Part shown: piece by piece, positions 47,854-56,708 of the stretch
Layout of the letters: the number at the start of each line of letters is the position of its first letter
Numbering within the stretch: position 1 is the first letter of the stretch
DNA from: an uncultured bacterium
Lineage (GTDB): Bacteria > Hydrothermota > Tepidihabitantia > Tepidihabitantales > DTDR01
Reading direction: 5' to 3'
NCBI GenBank assembly: GCA_938040315.1
Contig: CALHQW010000014.1
Coordinates: 1-61,681, forward strand
Length of the DNA stretch: 61,681 nt
Notes under the pieces: model-generated
What the model was told of the DNA's origin: nothing
Database searches by the model: none
The model's input: only the letters and a program-made list of their open reading frames with translations
Made by a program: the position numbers and the translations under genes

Positions 47854-47881
47854 ATCTTACTTAAAAAAATTTTTATTTCAA
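47854..47881 (-). promoter_or_regulatory. Possible promoter of the acidic-protein operon
   Basis: On the minus strand, TTGAAA (47881-47876), a 16-nt spacer and TAAGAT (47859-47854), giving a leader of about 30 nt with an AAAGGAGG site. The -10 match is modest. Confidence 0.4.
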
Positions 47882-47953
47882 TAAAAAAAAGGTGGTAACC
47901 TAAAGGGGTACTTTTCCGTCATATATATAGAAGAAGATATAAGGGAGGATATT

Positions 47954-48433
47954 ATGAAGTTTTACCTATCAGATGAAGAAAAAGAGAAAATTAAAAAATT
48001 GGGCATCCTAAAAATAAGCCAAGCCACATACTTCCTTAACGTAAATAGAAAAATGTCCCAATCTGTCCCAAAATGCCCCAATCTGTCCCAATCTGCCCCA
48101 AAGTGTCTCCAACTGCCACAAACTGTCCGTTTACTTTCACTCGTAAAATCATTATATTTTCTATGTATGTTTGATAAAAAAATAATAAAAATTGTATGTC
48201 GAGGTTTAAGGGTAAATGCTCCTATTAAAATGATTGTGGAACTTAAACCTGTGGAATCTTTTGACTACAAAAATTGCGTTTCCGAAATGGATTTCTTTGC
48301 CGTTAATCTTATACAACACGCCGATATCTACCTATCCGTCAGATTAATAAGAGAATTATTGCAAAGATTACCAGCAATGTTTCCTCCTGATATAAATAAT
48401 ATAAATAAAGTTATAAACGAATTCGAAAAATAA
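47954..48433 (+). CDS. Unknown 159-aa protein with 10-residue repeats
   Basis: No family recognised. AAGGGAGG lies 7 nt before the ATG, which argues for expression. Residues 1-32 (LSDEEKEKIKKLGILKIS ... NVNRK) could form a small HTH-like helical unit. Residues 33-57 contain 10-residue repeats (SQSVPKCPNL, SQSAPKCLQL, PQTV) encoded by the 10-bp DNA repeat at 48051-48130. The remainder is mixed, with Cys and Val, and ends in helices. It marks the left edge of the accessory region. A chance ORF cannot be excluded. Confidence 0.5.
   Translation: MKFYLSDEEKEKIKKLGILKISQATYFLNVNRKMSQSVPKCPNLSQSAPKCLQLPQTVRLLSLVKSLYFLCMFDKKIIKIVCRGLRVNAPIKMIVELKPVESFDYKNCVSEMDFFAVNLIQHADIYLSVRLIRELLQRLPAMFPPDINNINKVINEFEK
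48051..48130 (+). repeat. Eight-copy 10-bp tandem repeat
   Basis: Eight consecutive 10-mers follow the pattern aactGTCCCa (for example aaatgtccca, atctgtccca, aaatgcccca, atctgcccca, aactgtccgt). Because 10 is not a multiple of 3, the coding period is 30 bp or 10 residues. Such direct repeats occur in replication iterons, protein-binding arrays and low-complexity coding DNA. Confidence 0.85.
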
Positions 48434-48690
48434 TGAAAAATATGACCAGGAGACCCCTACTCTACCCTGATACGTCCATATCTATCATTATTAAAAAGAC
48501 TAAAAAAATCGCTATTTTAAAGATACTTTATAGTTCTATAAAAATTAGTCCGAACTATTTTATTAAAATGTTTCTTTCTCTTTTTATTAATAATTCTCTT
48601 TTTCTTTTTAAAAATGAGAGAGGACCTAAAACTATTATTGAGCCGAGAGCGACTTTTGGGTTTTTTGGTTTTCTTTATGAAATCCTTTAG
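48433..48690 (+). CDS. Doubtful 85-aa ORF
   Basis: The ORF starts by a TAATG overlap with the preceding gene. The product is Ile/Lys/Ser-rich with a hydrophobic C-terminal half and no recognisable motif. Composition looks like non-coding AT-rich DNA and there is no independent ribosome site. It is listed because it fills the space between two more credible genes. Confidence 0.25.
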   Translation: MKNMTRRPLLYPDTSISIIIKKTKKIAILKILYSSIKISPNYFIKMFLSLFINNSLFLFKNERGPKTIIEPRATFGFFGFLYEIL

Positions 48691-48704
48691 GAAATATTTG
48701 AATA

Positions 48705-49073
48705 ATGGATAATTTAAGGCAGGTTGTATCCAAATTTGAGTATGAGAGTATGAAAAAAGAGTTTAGCCGGTATCTTGCTAATTTATATCGCCAAATGAGA
48801 AGAAAAGAAAGAAAGGTATTTTATCATATTGGTTATCGAAACATGGCTGAGGATGGCTTCTGTTATGAATTTTACAAAAACATTGCCTTTCACACAGAGG
48901 TTCACAGAAACACCATTTCCAAATATGTAAATTTTTTTATTGAGAATAAATTATTAGAGAAAAAAGTAATGAAAGCAAAATATCGTTATCGTAAAGGTCT
49001 TTTACTAACTAAATTAAGTCTATGTTTTTATATAACCTTCAAGAAGGCGAAAATTGACTTAAAAAAATATTGA
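48705..49073 (+). CDS. Winged-helix DNA-binding protein, replication-initiator or regulator type
   Basis: The 122-residue protein has an N-terminal helical part (VSKFEYESMKKEFSRYLAN) and a winged-helix-like segment at about residues 60-105 (FYKNIAFHTEVHRNTISKYV, then LEKKVMKAKYRYRKG as a basic wing). The pattern is like the HTH of plasmid/phage replication or primase-associated proteins. The -35 box of the next promoter overlaps its stop codon. It may be a remnant of a mobile element or the regulator of the kinase operon; neither is proven. Confidence 0.55.
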   Translation: MDNLRQVVSKFEYESMKKEFSRYLANLYRQMRRKERKVFYHIGYRNMAEDGFCYEFYKNIAFHTEVHRNTISKYVNFFIENKLLEKKVMKAKYRYRKGLLLTKLSLCFYITFKKAKIDLKKY

Positions 49074-49097
49074 CTTTTGCTATAAATTAAATATAAT
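49070..49097 (+). promoter_or_regulatory. Predicted promoter at the head of the kinase island
   Basis: TTGACT (49070-49075), a 16-nt spacer, TATAAT (49092-49097), then 7 nt to the ATG at 49105. Near-consensus with leaderless geometry. Confidence 0.7.
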
Positions 49098-49104
49098 TGA
49101 CTAT

Positions 49105-49266
49105 ATGAAAAATTGTTATCAAAGTAATGAAAAAATAATTAGAGTTTTACAATTAAAGGAAAATGCAGTATTAGAAGGAAGGACTTTGAAAAAAGGCTTT
49201 TTGGCTCTACTTTTCTTTTGCCCAAAATGGTTAAGAGCCAAAAAGGCAAGTGCCAGACCAAACTAA
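49105..49266 (+). CDS. Small 53-aa ORF, possible leader peptide of the kinase operon
   Basis: The product begins MKNCYQSNEKIIRVLQLKEN and ends with a hydrophobic then basic stretch (GFLALLFFCPKWLRAKKA). It has no Shine-Dalgarno sequence but its ATG sits 7 nt after a TATAAT box, as in other leaderless genes here. Its 3' half contains an 11-bp inverted repeat. It lies 16 nt upstream of the next gene. It may be a real small membrane-active peptide, a leader peptide, or a chance ORF. Confidence 0.45.
   Translation: MKNCYQSNEKIIRVLQLKENAVLEGRTLKKGFLALLFFCPKWLRAKKASARPN
49197..49245 (+). repeat. Inverted repeat within the 53-aa ORF
   Basis: CTTTTTGGCTC (49197-49207) pairs perfectly with GAGCCAAAAAG (49235-49245) around a 27-nt loop. 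There is no T-run after the stem, so it is not a clear terminator; it could be an attenuation or RNA-stability structure just before the kinase operon. Confidence 0.6.
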
Positions 49267-49282
49267 ATAACAGGAGGTTTAA

Positions 49283-49630
49283 ATGAAGTTAATTTTAATA
49301 AAAAATCAGAGTAAAGGATTATTTGGTGGTGTGAAATTTGAAGTGCAAGCCCAAGGGGAGTTATCTGATGAAGAAAGAAAACTTATACATCCTTATAAAC
49401 TCGAAAATGAGATACTCTTTCAAAAGAAATTGGTAAATCTTTGGGAACAACCTACTGATTATGCGCTTGATGTGAAGGTAAAGGATTTTCTTTCTTGGCA
49501 GACTTACAAGTGTAAAGATCTGGCCGAGGTTATTAGTTTTGCTGAGCGTCTGATTGAGGCAGGAAAGATGCTAAAAACTTATTTAGCGGTTGCTAAATCT
49601 TTTGGTGGACAAGAAATCTATGAATTCTAA
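49283..49630 (+). CDS. Unknown 115-aa protein at the head of the kinase island
   Basis: No family recognised. The product (MKLILIKNQSKGLFGGVKFE ... KTYLAVAKSFGGQEIYEF) looks like a compact alpha/beta protein: beta strands in the first 50 residues, a Trp/Cys-containing middle (FLSWQTYKCKDLAE), and a C-terminal helix. There is no signal peptide or membrane helix. A full AGGAGG site precedes the ATG. It lies 67 nt upstream of the kinase gene, so it may be an accessory subunit or substrate. Confidence 0.7.
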   Translation: MKLILIKNQSKGLFGGVKFEVQAQGELSDEERKLIHPYKLENEILFQKKLVNLWEQPTDYALDVKVKDFLSWQTYKCKDLAEVISFAERLIEAGKMLKTYLAVAKSFGGQEIYEF

Positions 49631-49697
49631 AATAACTTTCCAGAGAACCAGGGAAATGACCTTAATTTCTTAAAAAAATATAAAAAGGAGGAGCAAA

Positions 49698-52376
49698 ATG
49701 GAGGATAATTCTAAAAAGACCAAGCGGGCAGAGGAAGATGTCATCTCGTCTGGAGTTACGCCTACGGATAAGACCCAGAAAGATGAGGGATCCGTAATAA
49801 AATCGGGTGTTACTCCCACGCCGACAGCCCAGATAATTTCTGCTGGAATTGTAGGCGCTGTTGGAAGCGAAATAGTTCTTAATGGCAAAACTTATCGAAT
49901 ATCAAGATTTATTGCCAGTTCTGGTGAAGCCGAAGTCTATTTGTTAGAAAGAGAAAATCAGAAGTATATTTTCAAGTATTATTATTCCCGATTTAAACCT
50001 AACGAGAAAATTTTGGAGAAACTAAAAGGATTAACTCATGAGAATATAATAGCGCTTATTGATTATGGTTATTATTATGGTCGGTTCTTTGAGATTCTTG
50101 AATATGCAGAAGGTGGCTCAATTATTGATACTAATCCTGATGGTACCTATCGGTATATTCCAATAAAGGATATGAATAAATTAAAGCGGATAATAAAAGA
50201 GGTTGTAAATGCACTCCAGTTCTGCCATTCTAAGGGAATAATTCACCGGGATATAAAGCCTGGAAATATCTTTTTTGCTAATCCTGATGGCACGGGTGTG
50301 AAGATTGGTGATTTTGGTATTTCCTCATTGTTTGATGAAGGGTTATCAAAGCATATCACAACAGACCAGGCGAGGACAGAAATATATGCTGCACCTGAGT
50401 TGTATCAGACTATCGGTGGCAAAATATTAATATCAAAAGGAGTAGACTATTATGCCTTAGGAATAACGCTAATTCATATCTTCTCTGGTGAGGAACCTTT
50501 TAAGGATTTGAATGCCTTAGCGATAATGAGGGTAAAATGTGATGGAATGGTCTATATTCCTGAGGATATGCCTGAAGATTTAAAGAATTTAATAAAGGGT
50601 CTTATCACTGTGGAGTCTTCTAAACGTTGGGGCTATGAAGAAGTTCAAAAATGGCTGAAGGGTGAATATGTTCCAGTTTATTATAAGACCGTGGAGTTTA
50701 AGTATGAACCTTTTCCTTTTGGTGTGATTAAAGGAAAAGAGGTAATAGCGAGGGATCCAGCAGAATTGGCAGATTTATTATTAAAATATCCAGAGATTGG
50801 AAAATTTCATATATATAAAGGTAGGGTTGAAAGGTGGTTGGAAAATGCGAAGAACCCAGTATTTACTCTCATTGAGACTATTCGGGAAAAAGAATATCCT
50901 AAGGATGAAGAGGCGGGTTTAATTAAGACTGTCTATCTTCTAAATCCATTAAAAGGTTATATTACCTTTGCCGGAATTGAATGTAAAACTGCGGAAGAAA
51001 TTGGCGATGCAATTGAGCGGGAATTTTCATATTATATGCTCTATCTTACCCAGAAGAAAAATGCTGACCTTTTTCTTTACTTGGAGGCTCATGATGCAAA
51101 AGATGTAGCCGATGCATTTAGGAAATATGCCCAAGCCTATAGTCCTGACCGGGCATTTAATATGATGGTATTAGAATTACAGGGCAAGGATAAATTTAAG
51201 ATGGGAAATATGATATTCCGTAAACCAGAAGATTTACTTCTGGCTGATGATAAGACAAAAGATAAACTAGCGAAAGAGTTGAGTAATCCTAATTCAAAGT
51301 TATCAATCTGGCTTGAACAGTTTGCCGAATTAAAGAATAGTATTGATAAATGGCGGAAAATTGGTAGATACGATGGAATTACTTTAAGGTATGCATTGGA
51401 TAAAGATAGTGCATTCCCTATAAATGGAAGCAAAGCACGAGATGTCAAAGAATTTGAAGCCCTCCTTTCTCAAAATATATTAACTATTTCAAAAAATTTA
51501 GCACCGGAGACCGATTTTGTCAAAGAAGCAGATTTTTGGCTAAAGAATTACCAAAATAGCGACTTTGAAACCTGTTGGATAAATATAATTGATAATATTA
51601 CTGCTTCTGGTCCTATTTCTGATGAAGCACGAAAAGTTTATGAATGGTTATGCGAAAAATGGGCTGAGTATGCCCGTAAAAGAGTAGATAGAAAATTAAG
51701 AAAGAAATTTATTGAGTTATTAAAAAAGATTAATTCCGATCATAAGTTAATTGGGCTTTACATAAAAGAAGAGGAAATTATAAAAAAATTAGTTGAAGCA
51801 GAATGGGCAAAAATAGATAAAATTCAAAAAGATAAATTGGAAAAAATAGAAAGGGATAGAAAGAATTACTTAAATAGGTTAAGGGCTTTAGAGAAAGAAA
51901 AGCGAAAGAAAGATTTTTTGGAAAAAAGGGATGAGGCTTTTGGTGTAGGCATCCTTATGGCTGTGGCATGGATACTGTTTTTTACTCTGAAAGGTAGTCA
52001 AGTCCTAATCTGGATTTGTGTGATAATAGGGGGTATAGTAGGTCTTGCTTCTGGAAGAGTAGGAGGTGCTATTGTAGGTGTTATTGTAGGCGCTCTCGTA
52101 GGCAAATTCCTACCATTTGTACTTATTATACTTACACCAATATTTATAATCCTCCTTATCCGTGCGCTGATATCTTATAATAAAATAAACCAGAAGGTAT
52201 TTAAGATTCGCCTCTCACCTAATGAAAAACAGAAATATGATAATAAGAAAATCGCAGTGCAAAAGGAGATGGATGATAAAAAAAAGAAGGCGGAACTGCA
52301 AATTGTAAGTGAAGTTTATAAAATGGATGAAACCAAAATTGATAATGAATTAAAATCGCTTACTACCAAAAGGTGA
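49698..52376 (+). CDS. Membrane-associated Ser/Thr protein kinase
   Basis: The 892-residue protein has a Hanks-type kinase domain at about residues 65-330. Visible are a degenerate Gly loop ([11 protein letters not shown]), Lys93 in [14 protein letters not shown] (Asp185, Asn190), DFG (205-207) and APE (232-234), so it should be active. The N-terminal 50 residues carry a repeated SGVTPT motif, a possible phospho-site. Residues about 340-680 are unrecognised; a coiled-coil follows (about 690-750), then two or three Gly-rich hydrophobic helices (about 755-820) and a charged tail. AGGAGG precedes the ATG. A triple-AAA+ gene follows after 5 nt. Confidence 0.9.
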   Translation: MEDNSKKTKRAEEDVISSGVTPTDKTQKDEGSVIKSGVTPTPTAQIISAGIVGAVGSEIVLNGKTYRISRFIASSGEAEVYLLERENQKYIFKYYYSRFKPNEKILEKLKGLTHENIIALIDYGYYYGRFFEILEYAEGGSIIDTNPDGTYRYIPIKDMNKLKRIIKEVVNALQFCHSKGIIHRDIKPGNIFFANPDGTGVKIGDFGISSLFDEGLSKHITTDQARTEIYAAPELYQTIGGKILISKGVDYYALGITLIHIFSGEEPFKDLNALAIMRVKCDGMVYIPEDMPEDLKNLIKGLITVESSKRWGYEEVQKWLKGEYVPVYYKTVEFKYEPFPFGVIKGKEVIARDPAELADLLLKYPEIGKFHIYKGRVERWLENAKNPVFTLIETIREKEYPKDEEAGLIKTVYLLNPLKGYITFAGIECKTAEEIGDAIEREFSYYMLYLTQKKNADLFLYLEAHDAKDVADAFRKYAQAYSPDRAFNMMVLELQGKDKFKMGNMIFRKPEDLLLADDKTKDKLAKELSNPNSKLSIWLEQFAELKNSIDKWRKIGRYDGITLRYALDKDSAFPINGSKARDVKEFEALLSQNILTISKNLAPETDFVKEADFWLKNYQNSDFETCWINIIDNITASGPISDEARKVYEWLCEKWAEYARKRVDRKLRKKFIELLKKINSDHKLIGLYIKEEEIIKKLVEAEWAKIDKIQKDKLEKIERDRKNYLNRLRALEKEKRKKDFLEKRDEAFGVGILMAVAWILFFTLKGSQVLIWICVIIGGIVGLASGRVGGAIVGVIVGALVGKFLPFVLIILTPIFIILLIRALISYNKINQKVFKIRLSPNEKQKYDNKKIAVQKEMDDKKKKAELQIVSEVYKMDETKIDNELKSLTTKR

Positions 52377-52381
52377 TAACT

Positions 52382-54898
52382 ATGCCAACACTCTGTGTAA
52401 AATGTGGTGCATCAAATCGTGACATTGCTAAATATTGTAAGTTTTGCGGTGCAAAAATTGCTCAGCCCTCATTTCAATTAGAAGATTTAGTTGGTCTTGA
52501 AGATATAAAAGAGCAGATTCAAAACATTATCAACATCGCTAAAGGAATGGAAAAGAGAAAAAAGGCAGGGCACCCGGTTCCAAAACAAAATCTTCATACA
52601 ATTATTATTGGTAATACTGGAACAGGAAAAAGTAGAATTGGAGAAATATTATGCAGAGTTTTTTATAAATATGGGATTACAACCAAAGAGGATGCCCTTA
52701 TTGTTGATGCTGTTGACTGGCCAAAATTTGCCAAAGATTTTGAGCAGAATTTTCAGAAGGCAAAAGGCGGTATCCTCTTTATTGATAATGTGCAGAAATT
52801 GGTGCCTGCCGGCTATTCAAACGAAATAAATCCTCTGGATAAATTATTCAGTGAAATGGATAAATCAAATTACGACCCAATTATTATTCTTTCTGGATTA
52901 CCAAAGGGATTAAAAGAATATCTTGAAGAAAATCCAAGTATCAAAGGCAGATTCAAATACATTTTTGAGATACCCGATTTCAATGCCGAGCAGTTATTTC
53001 AAATTGCTGAAAAGGAATTAAAGAAGCAAGGTTTTACTCTTAATGAAGAGGCAGAAAAAAGATTAAAGAAATTATTTAAACATCTTGTAAAAACCAAGGA
53101 CGAAACATTCAGTAATGCCCGGGAGGCAATAAAACAGGTTGAAGATATTATAAATAATTATTATCTCCGTATCTCAATAGGTGCCCCTGATAACTGTATT
53201 ATCGTTCCTGAAGATATCAAAGGTGAATTTCCTGAAGAAAAGAAAGAGGAAGAGATTTTTGAGGAACTTAATAAACTTGTTGGAATGGAAAATGTAAAAA
53301 CCGAAGTGAGAAATCTTATAAACACAATAAAGGTCCAGAAAGAAAGGGCAGAATTACTCGGTGAAACTTATAAACTGGGGATTCATATTGTTATGACCGG
53401 AAATCCGGGAACTGGTAAGACTACTATCGCGAGAAAACTTGGTGAAATATTCCATGCAATCGGATTACTTGATAGAGGTCATGTAGTGGAAGTTGACCGA
53501 AGTAAGATGGTTGCCCAGTATGTTGGTCACACTGCACCACAAGTAAATAAACTTTGTGATAGTGCAATGGGTGGGATTTTATTCATTGATGAGGCATACA
53601 CCCTTGCGCCAGAAAATGTTGTTGATTCCTTCGGCAAAGAGGCGATTGATACCTTATTAAAGAGAATGGAAGATGATCGGGGTAAATTTATTGTGATAGT
53701 TGCCGGTTATCCAAAAGAGATGGAAAATTTCTTGAATTCTAACCCCGGTTTACGCTCACGTTTTACTACTTACTTCCACTTTGAAGATTATAAGCCCGAT
53801 GAATTACTTGAAATTTTCAAAATTATGGCTAAATCAAACAAATACGAAATTGAAGATAAGGCAGAAGAGAAATTGAAAAGAATATTTACTCTAATGTATG
53901 AGAGAAGAGACAAAACCTTTGCGAACGGTAGAACCGTAAGAACCCTTTTTGAGGAGTGTCTTACGATGCATGCTAATCGGATATTAACAATTACTGATTA
54001 TGAAATAAAGAAAAAAGAAATGTTAATAATTAGAGTTGAAGACATACCTCCTAAATATGAAGTGGAAAAAGAAATCAGAATTGAGGATGTTATAAAGAAA
54101 TTAGAGAGTCTTATCGGACTTGAGGCAGTGAAAAAAGAGATCAAAAGTTTGATAAATTACCTACAGGTTGAAAAGGCAAGGGCTTCAATAGGTGTAAAAG
54201 AGACGATGTTAAACCTCCATTTTGTTTTTCGTGGCAATCCTGGTACTGGTAAGACCACTGTTGCCCGAATCCTTGCCGAAGTTTTTAAAGCGCTTGGACT
54301 TCTATCAAAAGGGCATCTTGTTGAGGTGGATAGGGCTGGGCTTGTTGCCGAATATGTTGGTCAAACTGCACCCAAGACCCACAAAGTCATTGATAGTGCA
54401 ATGGGCGGTGTTTTATTTATTGACGAAGCATATACCCTCGCACCAAGGGGAGCCGGAGCAGATTATGGCAAAGAGGCAATAGACACTTTATTAAAGAGAA
54501 TGGAAGATGACCGAGGTAAGTTTGTTGTGATTGTGGCAGGATATCCAGAACTAATGGATGAGTTCATCAATGCTAATCCAGGTCTTAAATCAAGATTTAC
54601 AAAATATATTGATTTTGAGGACTACAAACCAAAAGAGTTAAAAGCAATATTTGAGTTAATGGTAAAGAATAAAGGAATGAAACTGGGTGAAGGTGTAGAA
54701 GAATTTCTGGAAAAACTATTTACCAACATTTATAACAAAAGGGATAAAAATTTCGCTAATGGTAGAACAGTAAGAAACATCTTTGAGATGGTTTTACAGA
54801 ATCAATCAAGCAGGGTTGCCGAACTAATGCAGAAAGGTAAAGTGAGTGAAGAGGATTTAAGAACAATCGTTATTGAAGATTTTGGTAAAATAGAGTAA
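52382..54898 (+). CDS. Zinc-ribbon protein with three AAA+ modules (CbxX/EccA-like)
   Basis: The 838-residue protein starts with a zinc ribbon ([10 protein letters not shown] ... YCKFCGAK, residues 5-23), then three AAA+ modules. Walker A motifs are GNTGTGKS (77-84), GNPGTGKT (340-347) and GNPGTGKT (618-625). Modules 2 and 3 have Walker [11 protein letters not shown] and closely related sequence, as in CbxX/CfqX, rubisco activase CbbX and EccA ATPases. Module 1 has FIDNVQKL, with Asn replacing the catalytic Glu, and is probably impaired. I chose ATG 52382 with AAGGTGAT upstream; a GTG three codons earlier is less likely. It may remodel a protein complex under kinase control. Confidence 0.9.
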   Translation: MPTLCVKCGASNRDIAKYCKFCGAKIAQPSFQLEDLVGLEDIKEQIQNIINIAKGMEKRKKAGHPVPKQNLHTIIIGNTGTGKSRIGEILCRVFYKYGITTKEDALIVDAVDWPKFAKDFEQNFQKAKGGILFIDNVQKLVPAGYSNEINPLDKLFSEMDKSNYDPIIILSGLPKGLKEYLEENPSIKGRFKYIFEIPDFNAEQLFQIAEKELKKQGFTLNEEAEKRLKKLFKHLVKTKDETFSNAREAIKQVEDIINNYYLRISIGAPDNCIIVPEDIKGEFPEEKKEEEIFEELNKLVGMENVKTEVRNLINTIKVQKERAELLGETYKLGIHIVMTGNPGTGKTTIARKLGEIFHAIGLLDRGHVVEVDRSKMVAQYVGHTAPQVNKLCDSAMGGILFIDEAYTLAPENVVDSFGKEAIDTLLKRMEDDRGKFIVIVAGYPKEMENFLNSNPGLRSRFTTYFHFEDYKPDELLEIFKIMAKSNKYEIEDKAEEKLKRIFTLMYERRDKTFANGRTVRTLFEECLTMHANRILTITDYEIKKKEMLIIRVEDIPPKYEVEKEIRIEDVIKKLESLIGLEAVKKEIKSLINYLQVEKARASIGVKETMLNLHFVFRGNPGTGKTTVARILAEVFKALGLLSKGHLVEVDRAGLVAEYVGQTAPKTHKVIDSAMGGVLFIDEAYTLAPRGAGADYGKEAIDTLLKRMEDDRGKFVVIVAGYPELMDEFINANPGLKSRFTKYIDFEDYKPKELKAIFELMVKNKGMKLGEGVEEFLEKLFTNIYNKRDKNFANGRTVRNIFEMVLQNQSSRVAELMQKGKVSEEDLRTIVIEDFGKIE

Positions 54899-54923
54899 TA
54901 TGGTTTTAGAAACAAAATATAAT

Positions 54924-54941
54924 TGCACCTTTTAGGGTGCA
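54924..54941 (+). repeat. Short hairpin between the AAA+ and ankyrin genes
   Basis: TGCACC-TTTTAG-GGTGCA, 26 nt after the AAA+ stop and 17 nt before the next start. It lacks a T-run, so it may be a weak attenuator, an RNA-processing site or a structure near the AGGAGG site. Confidence 0.5.
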
Positions 54942-54958
54942 TAAAAAGGAGGTAAATT

Positions 54959-55354
54959 ATGGATTTAAATGAAATTTTAATTCAAGCAGCAAAAGATGGA
55001 AATATGTTGGTATTAAAGGCTGCTTTAGAGAAAGGTGCGGATATTAATGCCCAAGATGAACATGGTTGAACTGCACTTATGTGGGCGTCAAAGAATGGAC
55101 ATACAGAAATTGTAAAATTCCTTAAAGAAAAAGGAGCACAGGAATTTCCAATACCTAAAATATCAGAAGAGACACCTCTGTTTCCTGTTGAAATTGGTGG
55201 GGAGTGGGGTTATATTGATAAGGCGGGCAAAGTTGTGATTGCTCCCCAGTTTGACGATGCTTTGGATTTCAGTGAAGGTCTTGCTTCTGTTAGAATTGGT
55301 TGGAAGTGGTGTTATATTGATAAAACTGGTAAGATTGTTTTCAAAGAGGAATAA
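54959..55354 (+). CDS. Ankyrin/WG-repeat protein interrupted by an in-frame TGA
   Basis: AAGGAGG precedes ATG 54959. Codons 1-36 encode an ankyrin start (ILIQAAKDGNMLVLKAALEK, GADINAQDEHG). Codon 37 (55067-55069) is TGA, then the frame continues with TALMWASKNGHTEIVKFLKE. Ankyrin repeats usually have Trp here (GWTALMWA), so TGG to TGA is a single-base change. After it come two WG repeats (WGYIDKAGKVVIAPQFDDA and WCYIDKTGKIV). The gene is either a recent nonsense mutant, read through, restarted at ATG 55079, or a sequence error. Both repeat types are protein-binding modules, so it probably serves as an adaptor in the island. Confidence 0.75.
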
Positions 55355-55359
55355 TAATT

Positions 55360-55899
55360 ATGTATTGTGCCTTTTGTAAAGCAGAGATAGAGGACGATTC
55401 ATTCTATTGTGATCAGTGTGGACGGGAAATTTTAATCTGTCCTAAATGTAATAAACCGGGCAAAGGTAAAATTTGCACGCAGGATGGAACTACCTTGATA
55501 ACAGCAAAAAGCCGTTCTTCCACTATTCAGGTTGATGAGGTTAATGTGCAATTCTCACCTACATCCGCTAATGAATTACATCTCATAAACAGAAATCTTA
55601 ACCTGGATATTAAAATCACAAAAGATGTTTTAATCGGTAGAGCAGAAGGTGATTTTGTTGAGATATTTAGAAAATATGACGCAGTTTCACGCAGACACCT
55701 GAAAATTAGTTTTGACCCCCAAAAAGGTTGGCTTGCAACCGATTTGGGCTCAACTAATGGCACAAAATATAATAATACTCTATTAACTCCAAATCAACCC
55801 CAAGTTCTTGCTGACAAATCATTCTTACAGATTGCAAATATAGAATTCTATGTAGAAATTAGAAGACCAAAAGAAGAAGATAAAACCAAGAAGTTATAA
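55360..55899 (+). CDS. Zinc-ribbon/FHA-domain phosphothreonine reader
   Basis: The 179-residue protein has an N-terminal double zinc ribbon (YCAFCKAEI, YCDQCGREI, CPKCNKPGKGKIC) and a C-terminal FHA domain at about 75-170. The FHA has the phosphate-binding set: GR (about 93-94), SRRH (about 108-111) and STNGT (about 129-133). FHA domains bind phosphothreonine peptides, so this is the expected reader for the nearby kinase. It ends exactly where the PP2C gene begins, giving tight coupling. Confidence 0.9.
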   Translation: MYCAFCKAEIEDDSFYCDQCGREILICPKCNKPGKGKICTQDGTTLITAKSRSSTIQVDEVNVQFSPTSANELHLINRNLNLDIKITKDVLIGRAEGDFVEIFRKYDAVSRRHLKISFDPQKGWLATDLGSTNGTKYNNTLLTPNQPQVLADKSFLQIANIEFYVEIRRPKEEDKTKKL

Positions 55900-56682
55900 A
55901 TGAAATTAAAAATTTTAGCAATAAGTGACAAGGGTTGTGTTAGAGAGCATAACGAAGACATGGTGCTAATTGGCGATAATATATTTCGGGACGACCGGAA
56001 AGAATTAATCGTTGATTTGAAAGATAAACCTATTTTCTTTGTTGCAATTGCCGATGGTATGGGTGGTCATAATGCCGGTGAAATAGCAAGTGAATTGGTT
56101 TTGACAGAAATGGCGAAAAGAATTAGAACAATAGAAGAAGGTTTGTCAGAAAAAGAACTTGCTGATAAATTTTCTATCTGGGCAAAAGAGATTCATTCAT
56201 TTATCTTAGAAGAAGGAAATAAAGATGATAATAAAAAAGGGATGGGTTCTACTTTGGTCGGAATTTTATTTTACGAAGGAAGGGTGTATTATATAAATGT
56301 CGGTGATAGTCGGCTATATAGATTGAGAAGGGGCAATCTTATACAAATTTCAAAAGACCACTCTCTTCAAGCGGTAATAAGAAGCGAAGAAGTTCCATCA
56401 AATATCATTTTGAATTCCTTTGGCGGTGGTAAGGGAATTTTTATTGATTTTTACCCTGCTGGTGGTGTAGTGTTGAATGACGATATATTACTCCTCTGTA
56501 GCGACGGATTATCAGATATGTTAACTGATGATGAAATTGAAAGTATCTTAAATAATGAAAAAGAGAATGTAATAGATAAACTCCTTGAGGAAGCAAAGAA
56601 AAAGGGTGGCGAAGATAATATTTCTATTGTTTTAATACATATAACTATGGAAAATAATTCAATAGAAATGGAAACATCATAA
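55900..56682 (+). CDS. PP2C-family Ser/Thr protein phosphatase
   Basis: The 260-residue protein opens LKILAISDKGCVREHNEDM. It has IADGMGGHNAGEIAS, KKGMGSTLVGILF, YYINVGDSRLYRLR, LLLCSDGLSDMLTDDEI and GGEDNISIVLI, the complete PP2C metal-binding and catalytic set. It has no membrane helix. It would reverse phosphorylation by the kinase encoded earlier in the same operon. The ATG directly follows the FHA stop codon. Confidence 0.94.
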   Translation: MKLKILAISDKGCVREHNEDMVLIGDNIFRDDRKELIVDLKDKPIFFVAIADGMGGHNAGEIASELVLTEMAKRIRTIEEGLSEKELADKFSIWAKEIHSFILEEGNKDDNKKGMGSTLVGILFYEGRVYYINVGDSRLYRLRRGNLIQISKDHSLQAVIRSEEVPSNIILNSFGGGKGIFIDFYPAGGVVLNDDILLLCSDGLSDMLTDDEIESILNNEKENVIDKLLEEAKKKGGEDNISIVLIHITMENNSIEMETS

Positions 56683-56708
56683 GATTTGAAAATAAATGGG
56701 GAGGATAT

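Noticed and set aside
48051-48130. Tandem repeat as a CRISPR array
   Set aside because: Units are only 10 bp with no spacers and no cas genes nearby.
49198-49245. The 49197-49245 inverted repeat as an intrinsic terminator
   Set aside because: No T-run follows either arm, and strong ribosome-binding and coding sequence follow directly.
55067-55069. TGA as selenocysteine or as a Trp codon of a variant genetic code
   Set aside because: TGA ends many clearly normal genes here and RF2 is present; no SECIS-like hairpin is evident and the expected residue is Trp, not Cys or Sec. A mutation or error is simpler.
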